Of a stretch of 64,000 nt of DNA, positions 30,530 to 41,200 are shown piece after piece. Origin of the DNA: Rhodococcus sp. 06-462-5. GTDB lineage: Bacteria > Actinomycetota > Actinomycetes > Mycobacteriales > Mycobacteriaceae. The stretch covers positions 186,001 to 250,000 of the forward strand of contig NZ_NOYD01000013.1 of NCBI RefSeq assembly GCF_002258315.1, given 5' to 3'. Under the pieces are notes generated by a model that was not told where the DNA came from, searched no databases, and was given only the letters and a program-made list of their open reading frames with translations. Position 1 is the first letter of the stretch, and every line of letters begins with the position of its first letter. The position numbers and the translations under genes are program-made.

Positions 30530-31543
30530 GTGACTGTGGCCCCAGAAGGACGCAAGCTGCTCCGCCTCGAGATCCGAAACGCGGAGACCCCCATCGAACG
30601 CAAACCCAACTGGATCAAGACCAAAGCCAAGATGGGCCCGGAATACACCGAGCTCAAGGGTCTTGTGAAGCGCGAGGGTCTGCACACGGTGTGCGAGGAA
30701 GCCGGCTGCCCCAATATCTACGAATGCTGGGAAGATCGCGAAGCGACCTTCCTCATCGGCGGTGAGCAATGCACCCGCCGTTGCGATTTCTGCCAGATCG
30801 ACACCGGCAAACCGGAGGATCTCGATCGAGACGAGCCGCGTCGGGTGGCCGAGAGCGTGCAGGCCATGGGTCTGCGCTACTCGACGATCACCGGCGTCGC
30901 TCGGGACGATCTCGAGGACGGCGGCGCGTGGCTGTACGCCGAGACGGTTCGGTACATCAAGAAGCTCAATCCGAACACCGGCGTCGAATTGCTCATCCCC
31001 GATTTCAATGCCAAGCCCGATCAGCTGGCCGAGGTCTTCTCCTCACGCCCCGAGGTCCTCGCTCACAACGTCGAGACGGTGCCGCGCATCTTCAAGCGCA
31101 TCCGCCCCGCCTTCCGGTACCAGCGGTCGATGGACGTCATCACCGCAGCCCGCGACGACGGTCTGGTCACCAAGTCCAATCTGATCCTCGGCATGGGCGA
31201 GACTCCGGAAGAGGTGCAGGAAGCCATTCGCGACCTGCACGAGGCCGGTTGCGACATCCTGACCATTACCCAGTACCTGCGCCCGTCGCCGCGCCACCAT
31301 CCGGTCGAACGTTGGGTCAAGCCGGAGGAGTTCGTCGAGCACTCCGATTACGCGACCGAGGTCGGGTTCGCCGGTGTGCTGGCCGGGCCGCTGGTCCGCT
31401 CCTCCTACCGCGCCGGACGCCTCTACGCGCAGGCCATGGCTCATCACGGCCGTGAACTTCCCGAGAGCATGAGTCACCTGACCGACGGTGGCGAAGCCTC
31501 TCAGGAGGCCAGTTCGCTGATGGCGCGTCTGGCGGCTCGCTGA
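30530..31543 (+). CDS. lipA: lipoyl synthase (radical SAM)
   Basis: This 337-aa enzyme inserts two sulfurs into octanoyl-lipoyl domains. The radical SAM cluster is bound by Cys81, Cys85 and Cys88 (CTRRCDFC). The auxiliary, sacrificial 4Fe-4S cluster is bound by Cys55, Cys60 and Cys66 ([12 protein letters not shown]). The C-terminal [11 protein letters not shown] provides the conserved Ser/Arg of the family. GTG 30530 gives [14 protein letters not shown], matching mycobacterial LipA. TAGCAT ends 7 nt upstream, so the gene can have its own leaderless transcript although lipB is close. Confidence 0.95.
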   Translation: MTVAPEGRKLLRLEIRNAETPIERKPNWIKTKAKMGPEYTELKGLVKREGLHTVCEEAGCPNIYECWEDREATFLIGGEQCTRRCDFCQIDTGKPEDLDRDEPRRVAESVQAMGLRYSTITGVARDDLEDGGAWLYAETVRYIKKLNPNTGVELLIPDFNAKPDQLAEVFSSRPEVLAHNVETVPRIFKRIRPAFRYQRSMDVITAARDDGLVTKSNLILGMGETPEEVQEAIRDLHEAGCDILTITQYLRPSPRHHPVERWVKPEEFVEHSDYATEVGFAGVLAGPLVRSSYRAGRLYAQAMAHHGRELPESMSHLTDGGEASQEASSLMARLAAR

Positions 31544-31557
31544 TCGTTTCTGCCAAC

Positions 31558-31582
31558 CCGGCGCGGTGCACGTGAGCGCCGG
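31558..31582 (+). terminator. weak hairpin terminator after lipA
   Basis: A 7-bp GC stem (ccggcgc / gcgccgg) with an 11-nt loop lies 15 nt past the lipA stop. No T-tract is present, so this is only a candidate. Confidence 0.35.
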
Positions 31583-31604
31583 CACAGGACGTATCCTGTG
31601 AGGT

Positions 31605-32360
31605 ATGGCGAACGGCAGTAAGGCTGGCAAAGCAGCAAAGCCCAGCAAGGAAGCAAAGGCGGCTGCCAAGGCGGCGCGCAAGCAGGCATCGAGGGAACGG
31701 CGCAAGCAGCTCTGGCAGGCGTTTCAGATGCAGCGCAAGGACGACAAGGCTCTCCTTCCGCTGATGATCGGGTCGGTGGTCGGGCTCGGGCTCCTCGGGT
31801 TCCTCATCGGCTTGGCCTTCGGTTTCGAGTGGTTCCTGCTCCCCATCGGACTTCTCCTGGGTGTCCTGGTTGCGTTCATCATCTTCGGTCGCCGTGTGCA
31901 GAAGTCGGTGTACAAGAAGGCCGACGGTCAGGCCGGCGCGGCCGCGTGGGCCCTGGACAACCTGCAGGGGTCGTGGCGGGTGACCAACGCGATCGCCGGA
32001 ACCACCCATCTCGACGCCGTGCACCGTGTCATCGGCAAGCCCGGTGTCATTCTCGTGGCCGAGGGTGCACCGCATCGCGTGAAATCGCTGTTGGCTCAGG
32101 AGAAGAAGAAGACCGCCCGCTTGGTGGGCGACACTCCGATCTACGACATCATCGTCGGAAACGAGGAGAACCAGATCCCGCTCTCGGGTCTGCAGAAGTA
32201 CCTGTCGAAGTTGCCGAAGAACATCGACGGCAAGCGCATGGACACCATCGAGTCGCGACTCTCGGCTCTGGGCACCAAGGGTGGCCCGGCGATGCCGAAG
32301 GGACCCATTCCCGGCGGAGCCAAGATGAAGGGCGTTCAGCGGACGATGAAGCGCCGCTAG
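31605..32360 (+). CDS. DUF4191 membrane protein
   Basis: This 251-aa protein (Rv2219-like, about 250 aa) begins with a Lys/Ala-rich cytosolic stretch (1-45), followed by two adjacent transmembrane helices (about 50-75 and 77-95) and a soluble cytosolic domain with GTTHLDAVHRVIGKPGVILVAEG and a basic C-terminus. Its function is unknown. It is often encoded by lipA in actinobacteria. ATG 31605 follows TATCCT by 7 nt. It is convergent with the RDD gene. Confidence 0.88.
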   Translation: MANGSKAGKAAKPSKEAKAAAKAARKQASRERRKQLWQAFQMQRKDDKALLPLMIGSVVGLGLLGFLIGLAFGFEWFLLPIGLLLGVLVAFIIFGRRVQKSVYKKADGQAGAAAWALDNLQGSWRVTNAIAGTTHLDAVHRVIGKPGVILVAEGAPHRVKSLLAQEKKKTARLVGDTPIYDIIVGNEENQIPLSGLQKYLSKLPKNIDGKRMDTIESRLSALGTKGGPAMPKGPIPGGAKMKGVQRTMKRR

Positions 32361-32400
32361 CCACTCACGACCACTCGGACAGCCCTGGTGCGCAGACCCC

Positions 32401-32865
32401 TCAGCGGGTCCGCAGCAGGGCTGTTCCCGTTGCGCGGTCGTGCATTCCTCGGCCGTCCATGTCAGTGACGACGGCCGGGACGACGAACAGCAGAATCAGC
32501 TGCCGAACCAGCGCGCGGACGAAGCCGACCCGCGCGGGTGCGTCGATGCGTGCCACCTGAACACCGACGATGAATTGCCCCGGGGTGAACGAGAACAGCG
32601 AGACGCTCACCAGTCCGACGCCGAACCACACGGCCAGCACGATCGTCGAGATCAATCCGCTCGTGGTGTATCCACCGAGAATGAGCGATGCCACGCCGGT
32701 GGCCATCGTCCAATCGAGCAGCAACGCGAGGACTCTGCGTCCGGTACCTGCCAACGCGCCGACACCCTGCTGCGGTAGGCCCAGCTCCTCCCCGCGGAAG
32801 TTCTGGGGTTGACGTGGGTTCGCGGAGGCCGGTCCGGACAACCAGGACCCTGTCATTCGTGCCAT
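32401..32865 (-). CDS. RDD-domain membrane protein
   Basis: This 154-aa protein contains an RDD domain: GRRVLALLLDWTMATGVASLILGG, a second helix (STIVLAVWFGVGLVSVSLFSFTPGQFIVGVQV) and a third (ALVRQLILLFVVPAVV). A polar 35-residue N-terminus precedes it. RDD proteins are of diverse or unknown role; some act as Na+/H+ antiporters. ATG 32865 is chosen as TATCCT ends 7 nt before it. It is divergent from glnA1 (Rv2219A position). Confidence 0.85.
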   Translation of the reverse strand: MARMTGSWLSGPASANPRQPQNFRGEELGLPQQGVGALAGTGRRVLALLLDWTMATGVASLILGGYTTSGLISTIVLAVWFGVGLVSVSLFSFTPGQFIVGVQVARIDAPARVGFVRALVRQLILLFVVPAVVTDMDGRGMHDRATGTALLRTR

Positions 32866-32946
32866 GATTTCCAGGATAGGCGCGGTCGGGCACACGGGAA
32901 AACACCTGGACGTACTGTTGTCCCTGCCAGTCGTGAGCCAGGACGC

Positions 32947-32962
32947 GTAACACGGGCGAAAC
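32947..32962 (+). promoter_or_regulatory. GlnR box upstream of glnA1
   Basis: GTAAC-acgggc-GAAAC fits the actinobacterial GlnR consensus (GTNAC-n6-GNAAC) exactly. It lies about 70 nt before the glnA1 start, so nitrogen-dependent control by GlnR is likely. Confidence 0.65.
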
Positions 32963-33032
32963 ACGAGCTTGACGGGCGGGCAACACCAAGTCCATACCGT
33001 CAGGCTGACGGACTCAACAAAGGAGCAAAAGC

Positions 33033-34469
33033 GTGGCGTTTTCCACGGCCCAAGAGGTCATCAAGTTCATCGCAGATGAAGGAATCGAATACGTCGACAT
33101 CCGGTTCACGGATTTGCCGGGTGCACAGCAGCACTTCTCGATCGCCGCCAAGGCGTTCACGGCAGACACGCTCGAGGACGGCCTCGCGTTCGACGGTTCG
33201 TCCGTCCGCGGCTTCCAGTCGATCCACGAGTCCGACATGATTCTGCTTCCGGACTACGCCACCGCTCAGGTCGATCCCTTCCGCAATGCCAAGACGCTGA
33301 ACATCGACTTCTTCGTTCACGATCCGTTCACGCGTGAGGCCTACAGCCGCGACCCGCGCAACGTTGCACGCAAGGCCGAGGAGTACCTGGCCAGCACCGG
33401 TATCGCCGACACCGCGTACTTCGGTGCCGAGGCCGAGTTCTACATCTTCGATTCCGTGCGCTTCGATTCGCAGGCGAACGGTGCGTTCTACGAGGTCGAT
33501 TCGTCCTCGGGTTGGTGGAACACCGGAGCCGAGACCGAGGCCGACGGCAGCCCGAACCTCGGTTACAAGGTGCGGTTCAAGGGTGGCTACTTCCCCGTCG
33601 CTCCGTACGACCACTACGTCGACCTGCGCGACCAGATCTCGACCAACCTGCAGAACGCGGGCTTCGAGCTCGAGCGTGCGCACCACGAGGTCGGCACCGG
33701 CGGCCAGCAGGAGATCAACTACAAGTTCAACACGCTGCTTCGTGCGGCGGACGACCTGCAGCTGTTCAAGTACATCGTCAAGAACACCGCATGGCAGAAC
33801 GGCAAGTCGGCAACGTTCATGCCGAAGCCGCTGTTCGGCGACAACGGCTCAGGTATGCACGTGCACCAGTCGCTGTGGAAGGACGGCAAGCCTCTCTTCC
33901 ACGACGAGGCCGGATACGCCGGACTGTCGGATCTCGCGCGCCACTACATCGGCGGCATCCTGCACCACGCACCGTCGCTGTTGGCGTTCACCAACCCGAC
34001 GATCAACTCGTACCACCGTCTGGTGCCGGGCTACGAAGCCCCCATCAACTTGGTCTACAGCCAGCGCAACCGCTCCGCCGCGGTTCGTATCCCGATCACC
34101 GGCAACAACCCGAAGGCCAAGCGCCTCGAGTTCCGTGCGCCGGACTCCTCGGGTAACCCGTACCTGAACTTCGCCGCTCAGATGATGGCCGGTCTGGACG
34201 GAATCAAGAACAAGATCGAGCCGATGGCACCGGTCGACAAGGATCTCTACGAATTGCCGCCCGAGGAAGCCAAGAACATTCCTCAGGCACCGACCTCGCT
34301 GAACGCGGTCATCGACCGTCTCGAGGCCGATCACGACTACCTCACCGAGGGTGGCGTGTTCACCACCGACCTGATCGAGACCTGGATCTCGCTCAAGCGT
34401 GAGCAGGAAATCGCTCCGGTGAACCTGCGTCCGCACCCGTACGAGTTCTCCCTGTACTACGACGTGTGA
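33033..34469 (+). CDS. glnA: type I glutamine synthetase
   Basis: This 478-aa enzyme is the main ammonia-assimilating glutamine synthetase (dodecameric GSI-beta, orthologue of GlnA1/Rv2220). The N-terminal beta-grasp (1-105) and catalytic domain are complete. The adenylylation Tyr406 sits in DLYELPPEE, so it is a substrate of GlnE encoded 3.8 kb downstream. The GTG start has AAAGGAG 6-7 nt upstream. A GlnR box precedes it and a strong terminator follows. Confidence 0.97.
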   Translation: MAFSTAQEVIKFIADEGIEYVDIRFTDLPGAQQHFSIAAKAFTADTLEDGLAFDGSSVRGFQSIHESDMILLPDYATAQVDPFRNAKTLNIDFFVHDPFTREAYSRDPRNVARKAEEYLASTGIADTAYFGAEAEFYIFDSVRFDSQANGAFYEVDSSSGWWNTGAETEADGSPNLGYKVRFKGGYFPVAPYDHYVDLRDQISTNLQNAGFELERAHHEVGTGGQQEINYKFNTLLRAADDLQLFKYIVKNTAWQNGKSATFMPKPLFGDNGSGMHVHQSLWKDGKPLFHDEAGYAGLSDLARHYIGGILHHAPSLLAFTNPTINSYHRLVPGYEAPINLVYSQRNRSAAVRIPITGNNPKAKRLEFRAPDSSGNPYLNFAAQMMAGLDGIKNKIEPMAPVDKDLYELPPEEAKNIPQAPTSLNAVIDRLEADHDYLTEGGVFTTDLIETWISLKREQEIAPVNLRPHPYEFSLYYDV

Positions 34470-34491
34470 TCGACCCGATTTCACGCTGAAG

Positions 34492-34523
34492 CGCCCGGCC
34501 GAATCTTTTCGGCCGGGCGTTTT
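34492..34523 (+). terminator. intrinsic terminator after glnA1
   Basis: A perfect 12-bp stem (cgcccggccgaa / ttcggccgggcg) with a TCTT loop, followed by TTTT, lies 22 nt past the stop. Confidence 0.92.
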
Positions 34524-34580
34524 CGCGTTCTCCATCGGCGAATTCTCTTGCCGATCGGCAAAAAATCCGGACCGGTCGGC

Positions 34581-34605
34581 GTTTGATAGTTGGTACGCGG
34601 GGTAA
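34581..34605 (+). promoter_or_regulatory. candidate SigF/SigB-type promoter of the osmoprotectant operon
   Basis: GTTT (34581) and GGGTAA (34600) are separated by 15 nt, which fits the GTTT-N14-17-GGGTA(T/A) pattern of SigF/SigB-like stress sigma factors in actinobacteria. It lies 41 nt before the first ATG of the operon. Start sites cannot be confirmed from sequence. Confidence 0.45.
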
Positions 34606-34646
34606 AGGCATTTATCCGCTATCGGCGAACAGAGGACGACAACTGC

Positions 34647-35297
34647 ATGGATGCACTGTGGGATTTCATCGTCGGACGACGAAGACAGTTGGCGATCGAC
34701 TCCTATCTGCACGTCTCGGCCGTCGTACAGTGCGTGGTCATCGCGACGATCATCGGTGTCGCGATCGGAGTTCTCGTCTATCGCAGCCCGGCCGGGTCGG
34801 CGATCGCGACGGCCCTCGCGAGCACGATCCTGACCATCCCCTCGTTCGCTCTGCTGGGTGTCCTCATCCCCATCATGGGCTTGGGCGTTCGACCCACGGT
34901 GACTGCGTTGGTCCTCTATTCCCTGCTGCCGATCATCCGCAACACCGTGGTGGGCCTGGCGGCCGTGGATCCGGCCGTCGCCGACGCCGCTCGCGGGATC
35001 GGCATGAGCCGCACCCTGGTGCTTCGGCGCATCGAAATTCCGCTCGCCTGGCCATCCATTCTCACCGGAATGCGAATCAGCACCCAGATGGCCATGGGAA
35101 TTCTCGCCATCGCCGCGTATGCCAAGGGACCGGGTTTGGGCAATCTGCTCTTCTCCGGGCTCGCTCGCGTCGGTAGCCCCACAGCGCTACCGCAGGCCCT
35201 CACCGGCACTGTCCTGATCGTCCTGCTGGCGTTGATCCTGGACGGGATCTACGTGTTGATCGGCAAATTGACCACCTCGAGGGGTATCCGTGAGTGA
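34647..35297 (+). CDS. OpuC-type osmoprotectant ABC transporter permease
   Basis: This 216-aa integral membrane permease has five or six helices. The cytoplasmic EAA loop reads AVDPAVADAARGIGMSRTLVLRRIEIPLAWPSILTGMRI. It is similar to OpuCB/OpuCD and imports glycine betaine, choline, carnitine or similar solutes. The ATG at 34647 has GAGGA 10 nt upstream. It is the first gene of a four-gene operon (permease, ATPase, permease, binding protein) and overlaps the ATPase gene by 8 nt. Substrate specificity is inferred from the family. Confidence 0.88.
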   Translation: MDALWDFIVGRRRQLAIDSYLHVSAVVQCVVIATIIGVAIGVLVYRSPAGSAIATALASTILTIPSFALLGVLIPIMGLGVRPTVTALVLYSLLPIIRNTVVGLAAVDPAVADAARGIGMSRTLVLRRIEIPLAWPSILTGMRISTQMAMGILAIAAYAKGPGLGNLLFSGLARVGSPTALPQALTGTVLIVLLALILDGIYVLIGKLTTSRGIRE

Positions 35298-36486
35298 CTC
35301 GACCCGTACATCGAACGTCTCCGGCGCGGAAATCGTGCTCGAGAACGTCACCAAGAGCTACCCGGGGCAGAAGCTCGCGGCCGTGGACAACGTGTCCATG
35401 ACGATTCCGGCCGGCGAGGTCGTCGTACTGGTCGGGCCCTCGGGTTGCGGCAAGACGACGACGATGCGCATGATCAACCGGCTGATCGAGCCGACGTCGG
35501 GCCGCATCACCATCGGTGGCAAGGACGCACTCTCGATCGACCCCAACGAGTTGCGCCGAACCATCGGCTACTCCATCCAGCAGGCCGGGCTGTTTCCGCA
35601 CATGACGATCGCGCAGAACGTCGGAATGGTGCCCGGACTCATCGGGTGGGACAAGAAACGCATCAACGATCGCACCGACGAGATGCTCGATCTCGTCGGG
35701 CTCGATCCGGCGGTCTACCGCGAGCGCTATCCGCGTCAGCTCTCGGGTGGCCAGCAGCAGCGTGTCGGCGTCGCCCGCGCTCTTGCCGCCGATCCCCCGG
35801 TGCTGTTGATGGACGAGCCCTTCGGCGCGGTCGATCCGATCACCCGCGGACTGCTGCAGGACGAGTTGATGCGACTGCAGGCCGAACTGGGCAAGACCAT
35901 CGTGTTCGTGACCCACGACTTCGACGAGGCCGTCAAGCTCGGCGACCGAATCGCCGTTCTGGGCAACCAATCGACCATCCTCCAGTACGACACTCCGGAG
36001 GCCGTTCTCGCCAATCCCGCAGACGACACCGTGGCCGGTTTCGTCGGTGCCGGAGCGGCATTGAAGCAATTGACCTTGATGCGGGTACGCGACATCGAAC
36101 TGTCCGACGTCCCTGTCTTCGGCGAGGACGATTCGGTGGACATGATGAACACCGCTCTCGGCTCCGATCCCGAGGCATGGGGAATCATCCTCGACTCGCG
36201 CAAGCGCCCGCTTCGGTGGACCGATCGACGCCACCTCGTCGGAGTCGGGAGCCTGCGCGACGTCGGTGTGCCGATGGGTGAGATGGTCTCGACACAATCC
36301 ACCCTCCAGGACGCGCTGGAAGCTCTGCTGTCCGAGGGCAACGCGACGGCCACCGTGACCGGCAACCGCGGCGAGTACGTCGGCACCGTGACGATCGACG
36401 TACTGATCGATACCGTCAAGTCGCTGCGGTCCCAACACGCGAACGACCACGACGAGCCGCGCACCGACGTGGGGACTCCGTCGTGA
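35290..36486 (+). CDS. opuCA: OpuC/ProV-type ABC transporter ATPase with CBS region
   Basis: This 398-aa protein has the Walker A motif GPSGCGKTT (about 46-54), signature LSGGQQQRVGVARA (about 149-162) and Walker B VLLMDEPFGAVD, followed by a switch His (FVTHDFDEA). The C-terminal 130 residues resemble tandem CBS domains, which in OpuA/OpuC sense ionic strength or c-di-AMP. This is interesting because a c-di-AMP riboswitch occurs in the same window. GTG start; it overlaps the genes on both sides. Confidence 0.93.
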   Translation: MSDSTRTSNVSGAEIVLENVTKSYPGQKLAAVDNVSMTIPAGEVVVLVGPSGCGKTTTMRMINRLIEPTSGRITIGGKDALSIDPNELRRTIGYSIQQAGLFPHMTIAQNVGMVPGLIGWDKKRINDRTDEMLDLVGLDPAVYRERYPRQLSGGQQQRVGVARALAADPPVLLMDEPFGAVDPITRGLLQDELMRLQAELGKTIVFVTHDFDEAVKLGDRIAVLGNQSTILQYDTPEAVLANPADDTVAGFVGAGAALKQLTLMRVRDIELSDVPVFGEDDSVDMMNTALGSDPEAWGIILDSRKRPLRWTDRRHLVGVGSLRDVGVPMGEMVSTQSTLQDALEALLSEGNATATVTGNRGEYVGTVTIDVLIDTVKSLRSQHANDHDEPRTDVGTPS

Positions 36487-37268
36487 CGACTCTTGCCGAT
36501 ACCGGCGACGACACGAAGGACACCGCGCGAGCCGCCAAACGGGCCGAACGTCTGAGGCTGCTGATTCAGCCCGTGGTCATCTTCGCCATCGTGGCCGTTC
36601 TGTTGGTGTACACCTTCACCCGAGACCTCACCGCCACACAGTCCGGCACGTTGAACGCCGGCAGCATCTTCACCGCCGTTCGAGAGCACGTCGCGATCAC
36701 GATCGTCGTCACTGCCCTCGTTCTCGTCATAGCGGTCCCGCTGGGAATCCTGTTGACGCGGCCCCGGTATCGAAAGCTGGCTCCGCTGTTCATCGGCATC
36801 GCCAATATCGGCCAGGCCGCGCCCGCGGTCGGTCTGCTGGTGCTGCTCTTTCTGGCCACCGGGTGGACGGGCTTCACCGCGGGCGTTCTGCCCATCGCGT
36901 TCTACTCACTCCTCCCGGTTCTGCGCAACACCATGCTGGGCTTCCAGACAGTGGATCCGAACTACATCGACGCCGCTCGCGGTCAGGGAATGTCCAACAT
37001 GGGCATCCTGCGCCGCATCGAGTTCCCCCTGGCGGTGCCGTTCATTCTTGCCGGTCTGCGCACCTCATTGGTGCTGGCCGTGGGTACGGCGACCCTGAGC
37101 TTCCTCGTCGGTGCCGGCGGACTCGGAGTGTTGATCGACACCGGCTACAAACTCAACCAACCGATCATCCTTGTGGTCGGAGCAGTCCTCGCGGTCGCTC
37201 TGGCGCTGCTGGTCGATTGGCTCGGCGCTCTCGCCGAGGCATTTCTCGGACCGAAAGGACTCCGCTGA
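36483..37268 (+). CDS. OpuC-type osmoprotectant ABC transporter permease
   Basis: This 261-aa protein has a polar 20-residue head and about six helices. The EAA loop reads TVDPNYIDAARGQGMSNMGILRRIEFPLAVPFILAGLRTSLVLAVGTATLSF. It forms the second half of the membrane channel and is paralogous to the first permease. GTG start overlaps the ATPase gene stop by 4 nt, and its stop overlaps the next ATG by 1 nt. Confidence 0.9.
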   Translation: MTTLADTGDDTKDTARAAKRAERLRLLIQPVVIFAIVAVLLVYTFTRDLTATQSGTLNAGSIFTAVREHVAITIVVTALVLVIAVPLGILLTRPRYRKLAPLFIGIANIGQAAPAVGLLVLLFLATGWTGFTAGVLPIAFYSLLPVLRNTMLGFQTVDPNYIDAARGQGMSNMGILRRIEFPLAVPFILAGLRTSLVLAVGTATLSFLVGAGGLGVLIDTGYKLNQPIILVVGAVLAVALALLVDWLGALAEAFLGPKGLR

Positions 37269-38251
37269 TGCGGCGCAGCACTCGACGACTCGTGGCCCTG
37301 TGTGCGGCTGCGACCATGGCATTGACCGGATGCGGCTTGCAATCGGGCGGAGCAATGCCGTTGTCGGTCGAACCGGGCAGCATCACCCCGCTCCCGGGCC
37401 TCGAGGGAGCGCAGTTGACCGTCGGATCCAAGGACTTCACCGAGCAGATCATTCTCGGTTACATCCTCGAGTTCGCCTTGAGCGCGGCCGGTGCCGACGT
37501 TCGCGACCTCACCAACATCGCCGGCTCGCAGAGCGTGCGACTGGCCATGCAGAGCGGCCAGGTCGACGTCGCCTACGAATACACGGGCACCGGCTGGATC
37601 AACTTCCTGGGCAACGAAACTCCCATTCCCGACGCCACCGAGCAGTTCGAGGCCGTACGCGATGCCGACAAGGCCAACGGCATCGATTGGGTCAATCCTG
37701 CCCCGATGGACAACACGTATGCGCTGGCGATGAACCAGCAGGTGGCGCAGGCGACCGGGGTGCGCACGCTGTCCGACTATGCCGCTCTGGTGAACCGAGA
37801 TCCCGCTGCGGCGGCGTTGTGCGTGGAGACCGAGTTCAACAGTCGGCAAGACGGTCTACCGGGGCTCGCCGCTACCTACGGATTCGACGCGAGCACGCTG
37901 CCCGTGCAGATCCTGCAGACCGGTGTCATCTACCAGGCCACGGCCGAGGGTGGCCAGTGCAGCTTCGGTGAGGTGTTCACCACCGACGGTCGCATCAAAG
38001 GCCTGAACTTGACTGTGCTCGAAGACGACAAGTCGTTCTTCCCGCGTTACAACGCCACGGTCATCATCCGTCAGGAGATCGCCGACCGGTATCCCGAGAT
38101 CGCCGAGGTGACCGCTCCGATCTCGGACGCGCTGACCAACGAGGCCATCTCCGAATTGAACAAGCAGGTCGACATCGACGGCCGCGATCCAGCCGATGTT
38201 GCACGGGACTGGATGGTTGCGCAGGGCTTCGTCACCATCGGAAGTGACTAG
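37268..38251 (+). CDS. opuCC: OpuC-type osmoprotectant-binding lipoprotein
   Basis: This 327-aa secreted lipoprotein has a signal peptide ending in the lipobox ALTGC (Cys22). The binding domain opens with LTVGSKDFTEQIILGYI, the hallmark of the OpuC/OsmF substrate-binding family. Aromatic and acidic residues that form the cation-binding cage are present (AYEYTGTGWINFLG). It delivers quaternary-ammonium osmolytes to the permeases. It is the last gene of the operon and convergent with glnE, 9 nt apart, with no terminator evident. Confidence 0.92.
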   Translation: MRRSTRRLVALCAAATMALTGCGLQSGGAMPLSVEPGSITPLPGLEGAQLTVGSKDFTEQIILGYILEFALSAAGADVRDLTNIAGSQSVRLAMQSGQVDVAYEYTGTGWINFLGNETPIPDATEQFEAVRDADKANGIDWVNPAPMDNTYALAMNQQVAQATGVRTLSDYAALVNRDPAAAALCVETEFNSRQDGLPGLAATYGFDASTLPVQILQTGVIYQATAEGGQCSFGEVFTTDGRIKGLNLTVLEDDKSFFPRYNATVIIRQEIADRYPEIAEVTAPISDALTNEAISELNKQVDIDGRDPADVARDWMVAQGFVTIGSD

Positions 38252-38260
38252 AGACGGGGA

Positions 38261-41200
38261 CTAGCTTCCGCCGAACGTCCGCTCCACCACTGCCTTTGCT
38301 CGACGCGTCACGCGCAGGTAGTTGTCGAGGAATGCTCCGGCGTCGCCGTTCTCCCAGCCTGCCACCTGCGCTACTGCGGAAAGCACAGCTCCCGGTCGCG
38401 GCAGCTGATCGGTGGGCTTGCCGCGGACCAGCACCAGCGCGTTGCGTGCCTTCGTCGCCAGGATCCAGGCTTCCCTGAGCAGTTCGACGTCGGTTTCGCT
38501 CATGAGCTCGGCCGCACCGATGGCGTCGAGTGACTGCAGGGTCGAGGTGTTGTGCAGCGTCAGGACCTTGTGCGCGTATCTGAGCTGGATCAGCTGAACG
38601 GTCCACTCGATGTCTGCCAGTCCCCCACGTCCGAGCTTGGTGTGGGTGGAGGGGTCGGCCCCCTTGGGCAGCCGCTCGGAGTCGATGCGCGCCTTGATGC
38701 GTCGAATCTCGCGGACCGCATCGGCGGACACACCGCCCTCGGGGTAGCGCACCTTGTCGGCCATCAGCAGGAACCGGATGCCGAGATCCTGATCGCCGGC
38801 CACCTGGTGTGCGCGCAGCAGAGCCTGCACCTCCCAGGCCTGAGCCCACTGCGAGTAGTACGCGGCGTAGGACGCCAGAGTGCGCACCACCGGGCCGTTG
38901 CGGCCTTCCGGCCGCAGACCGGTGTCGACCTCGAGTGGCGGATCGGTACTGGGCGCGCCGAGCAATTTACGGATGCGGTCGGCAATGGTGTTGGCCCACT
39001 TGACCGCCACGGTCTCGTCGACGCCGGCCACCGGTTCACAGACGAACAGCACGTCTGCGTCGCTGCCGTAGCCGAGCTCACCGCCGCCGAGGCGTCCCAT
39101 ACCGATGACGGCGAGAGTTGCCGGAGCCGGCTCCCCTCGCTCCTTCTCGCTGGCTCGCACTGCAGCGGCAAGCGCCGCGTTGATGACTGCGGCCCAGACC
39201 GAGGACAGCGCGCGGCACACCTGAGGCACGTCCAGCATGCCCAGAATGTCTGCCGAGGCCACCCGCGCCAGTTCGTGGCGTCGTAATGCCCTGGCGGCGT
39301 TGATCGCTCGCACCGGGTCCTCGTAGCGTGCCGAGGACGACAGGATCGCGCGGTAAGTCTCCTCCGGTTCGACATCGAGCAGGCGAGGGCCGGTGGGTCC
39401 GTCGGCGAACAACCGAATGACCTCGGGGGCTTTGATCAGCAAATCCGGTACGTAGGCCGAGGAGCCGAGCACGATCATGAGCCGCTGCGCCACTGCGCCC
39501 TCGTCGCGCAGCACACGCAGGAACCACGTCTGCTCCCCCGCCGATTCCGACAGCCTGCGGTAGTTGAGCAGTCCGGCGTCGGGATCGGGTGTGTCGGCAA
39601 GCCATTCGAGCAGGGTCGGCAGCAACACGGCCTGGATCTGACCGCGGCGGGTACCGGAACCGACGAGCGCGCGCAGATGACCCAGCGCGTTCTGCGGGGT
39701 GGCGTAGCCGAGCGCTGCGAGCTGACGCGTCGCGGCGTCGGGAGTCAATCGCACTGTCTCCGAGTCGAACTTGACCACCGAGTCCAGCAGCGGTCGGTAG
39801 AAGAGCTTGGCGTGCAACCGCCTGATGCGTTGTGCGTTGCGCTTGATCTCGGCGTTCAGCACCCCGAGGGAGTCGCGGTTGCCGTCCGGTCGCATGTGCG
39901 CCGAACGGGCCAGCCACCGAAGGGCTTCCTCGTCGTCCTGCGGAGGCAGGGTGTGTGTGCGACGCATTCGCTGCAGCTGCAGGCGGTGCTCGATCAGCCG
40001 AAGAAACTCGTAGGAGGCCGTCAGGTTCGCAGCGTCGTCGCGGCCGACGTAGCCGCCCTCGGTGAGAGCGGTCAGTGCGTCGGTGGTGCCGAGTACGCGC
40101 AGCGACTCGTCGGTTCGACCGTGCACCAATTGCAGGAGCTGGACGGCGAATTCGACGTCCCTGAGGCTTCCGCGTCCGAGTTTGATCTCGCGCTCGCGGA
40201 GCTCCGGCGGCACCATCTCCTCGACTCGACGCCGCATGGCGCGCACCTCGGGTACGAAGTCCTCACGCTGGCTGGCCAGCCACACCATCGGGTTGACCGC
40301 GTCGACGTAATCGTTGCCGAGCGCGATGTCGCCGGTCATGGGGCGGGCTTTGAGCAACGCCTGGAACTCCCAGGTCTTGGCCCAGCGCTTGTAGTAGGCC
40401 ACGTGTGAGTCCAGGGTGCGGACCAGCTCGCCGCGCTTGCCCTCGGGACGCAGTGCCGCGTCGACCTCGAAGAAGGCCGAGGATCCGATGCGCATCATCT
40501 CACCGGCGATGCGGCTCGCCTGCGAGTCGGCGGGCTCGGCGACGAACACGACGTCGACGTCGGAGACGTAATTGAGTTCGCGCGCACCGCATTTGCCCAT
40601 CGCGACGACGGCCAGACGTGTCGGACACGGGGCGTCCGGGCACACGGTGGCCACGGCGACGGCAAGTGCCGCGGTGAGAGCTGCATCGGCCATGTCGGAG
40701 AGCTGCGATCCGACCACCGTGTACGGCAGGACGGGCTCGTTCTCGACGGTCGCGGCGAGGTCGTACGCCGCCAGCACCATGATCTGGTCGCGGTACTTCT
40801 TGCGCAGAGCGATCACGGCGGGCGGGCCGGTGATCGACGCCCGGTACAGGTCGGGCGCGGCATTGGGTCCGGTCTCGGGCTCGGCCCCGACCACCTCGAG
40901 GAGTTCCGCGACCAATGTCGCCTTGCTGGGGAGTTCGATCTTCGCCGAGACCCCGGTGCCCTGACCTTCCTTGGTCAGCAGCAAACGCCAGGTGCTGTCG
41001 TCGGCCACGAGGTGATCGGCGAGCGCACTCGATGCGCCCACGAGTCCGAGGATTCGCCCACGGAAGCCCTTGTCCGTGCGCAGCGCAGTGTCGAACTCCG
41101 ACCAACCGGCACCGAGCGACTCGTACAACCGCACCAGGGTACGGAGCGCGAGATCGGCATTGGGGGCACGCGAGAGCGACCAGAGCAGCTCGAGGCTGTC

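Noticed and set aside
38552..39286. Long plus-strand frames antisense to glnE and other genes
   Set aside because: They are codon shadows of conserved genes, with Arg/Pro/Gly-rich composition and no family features.
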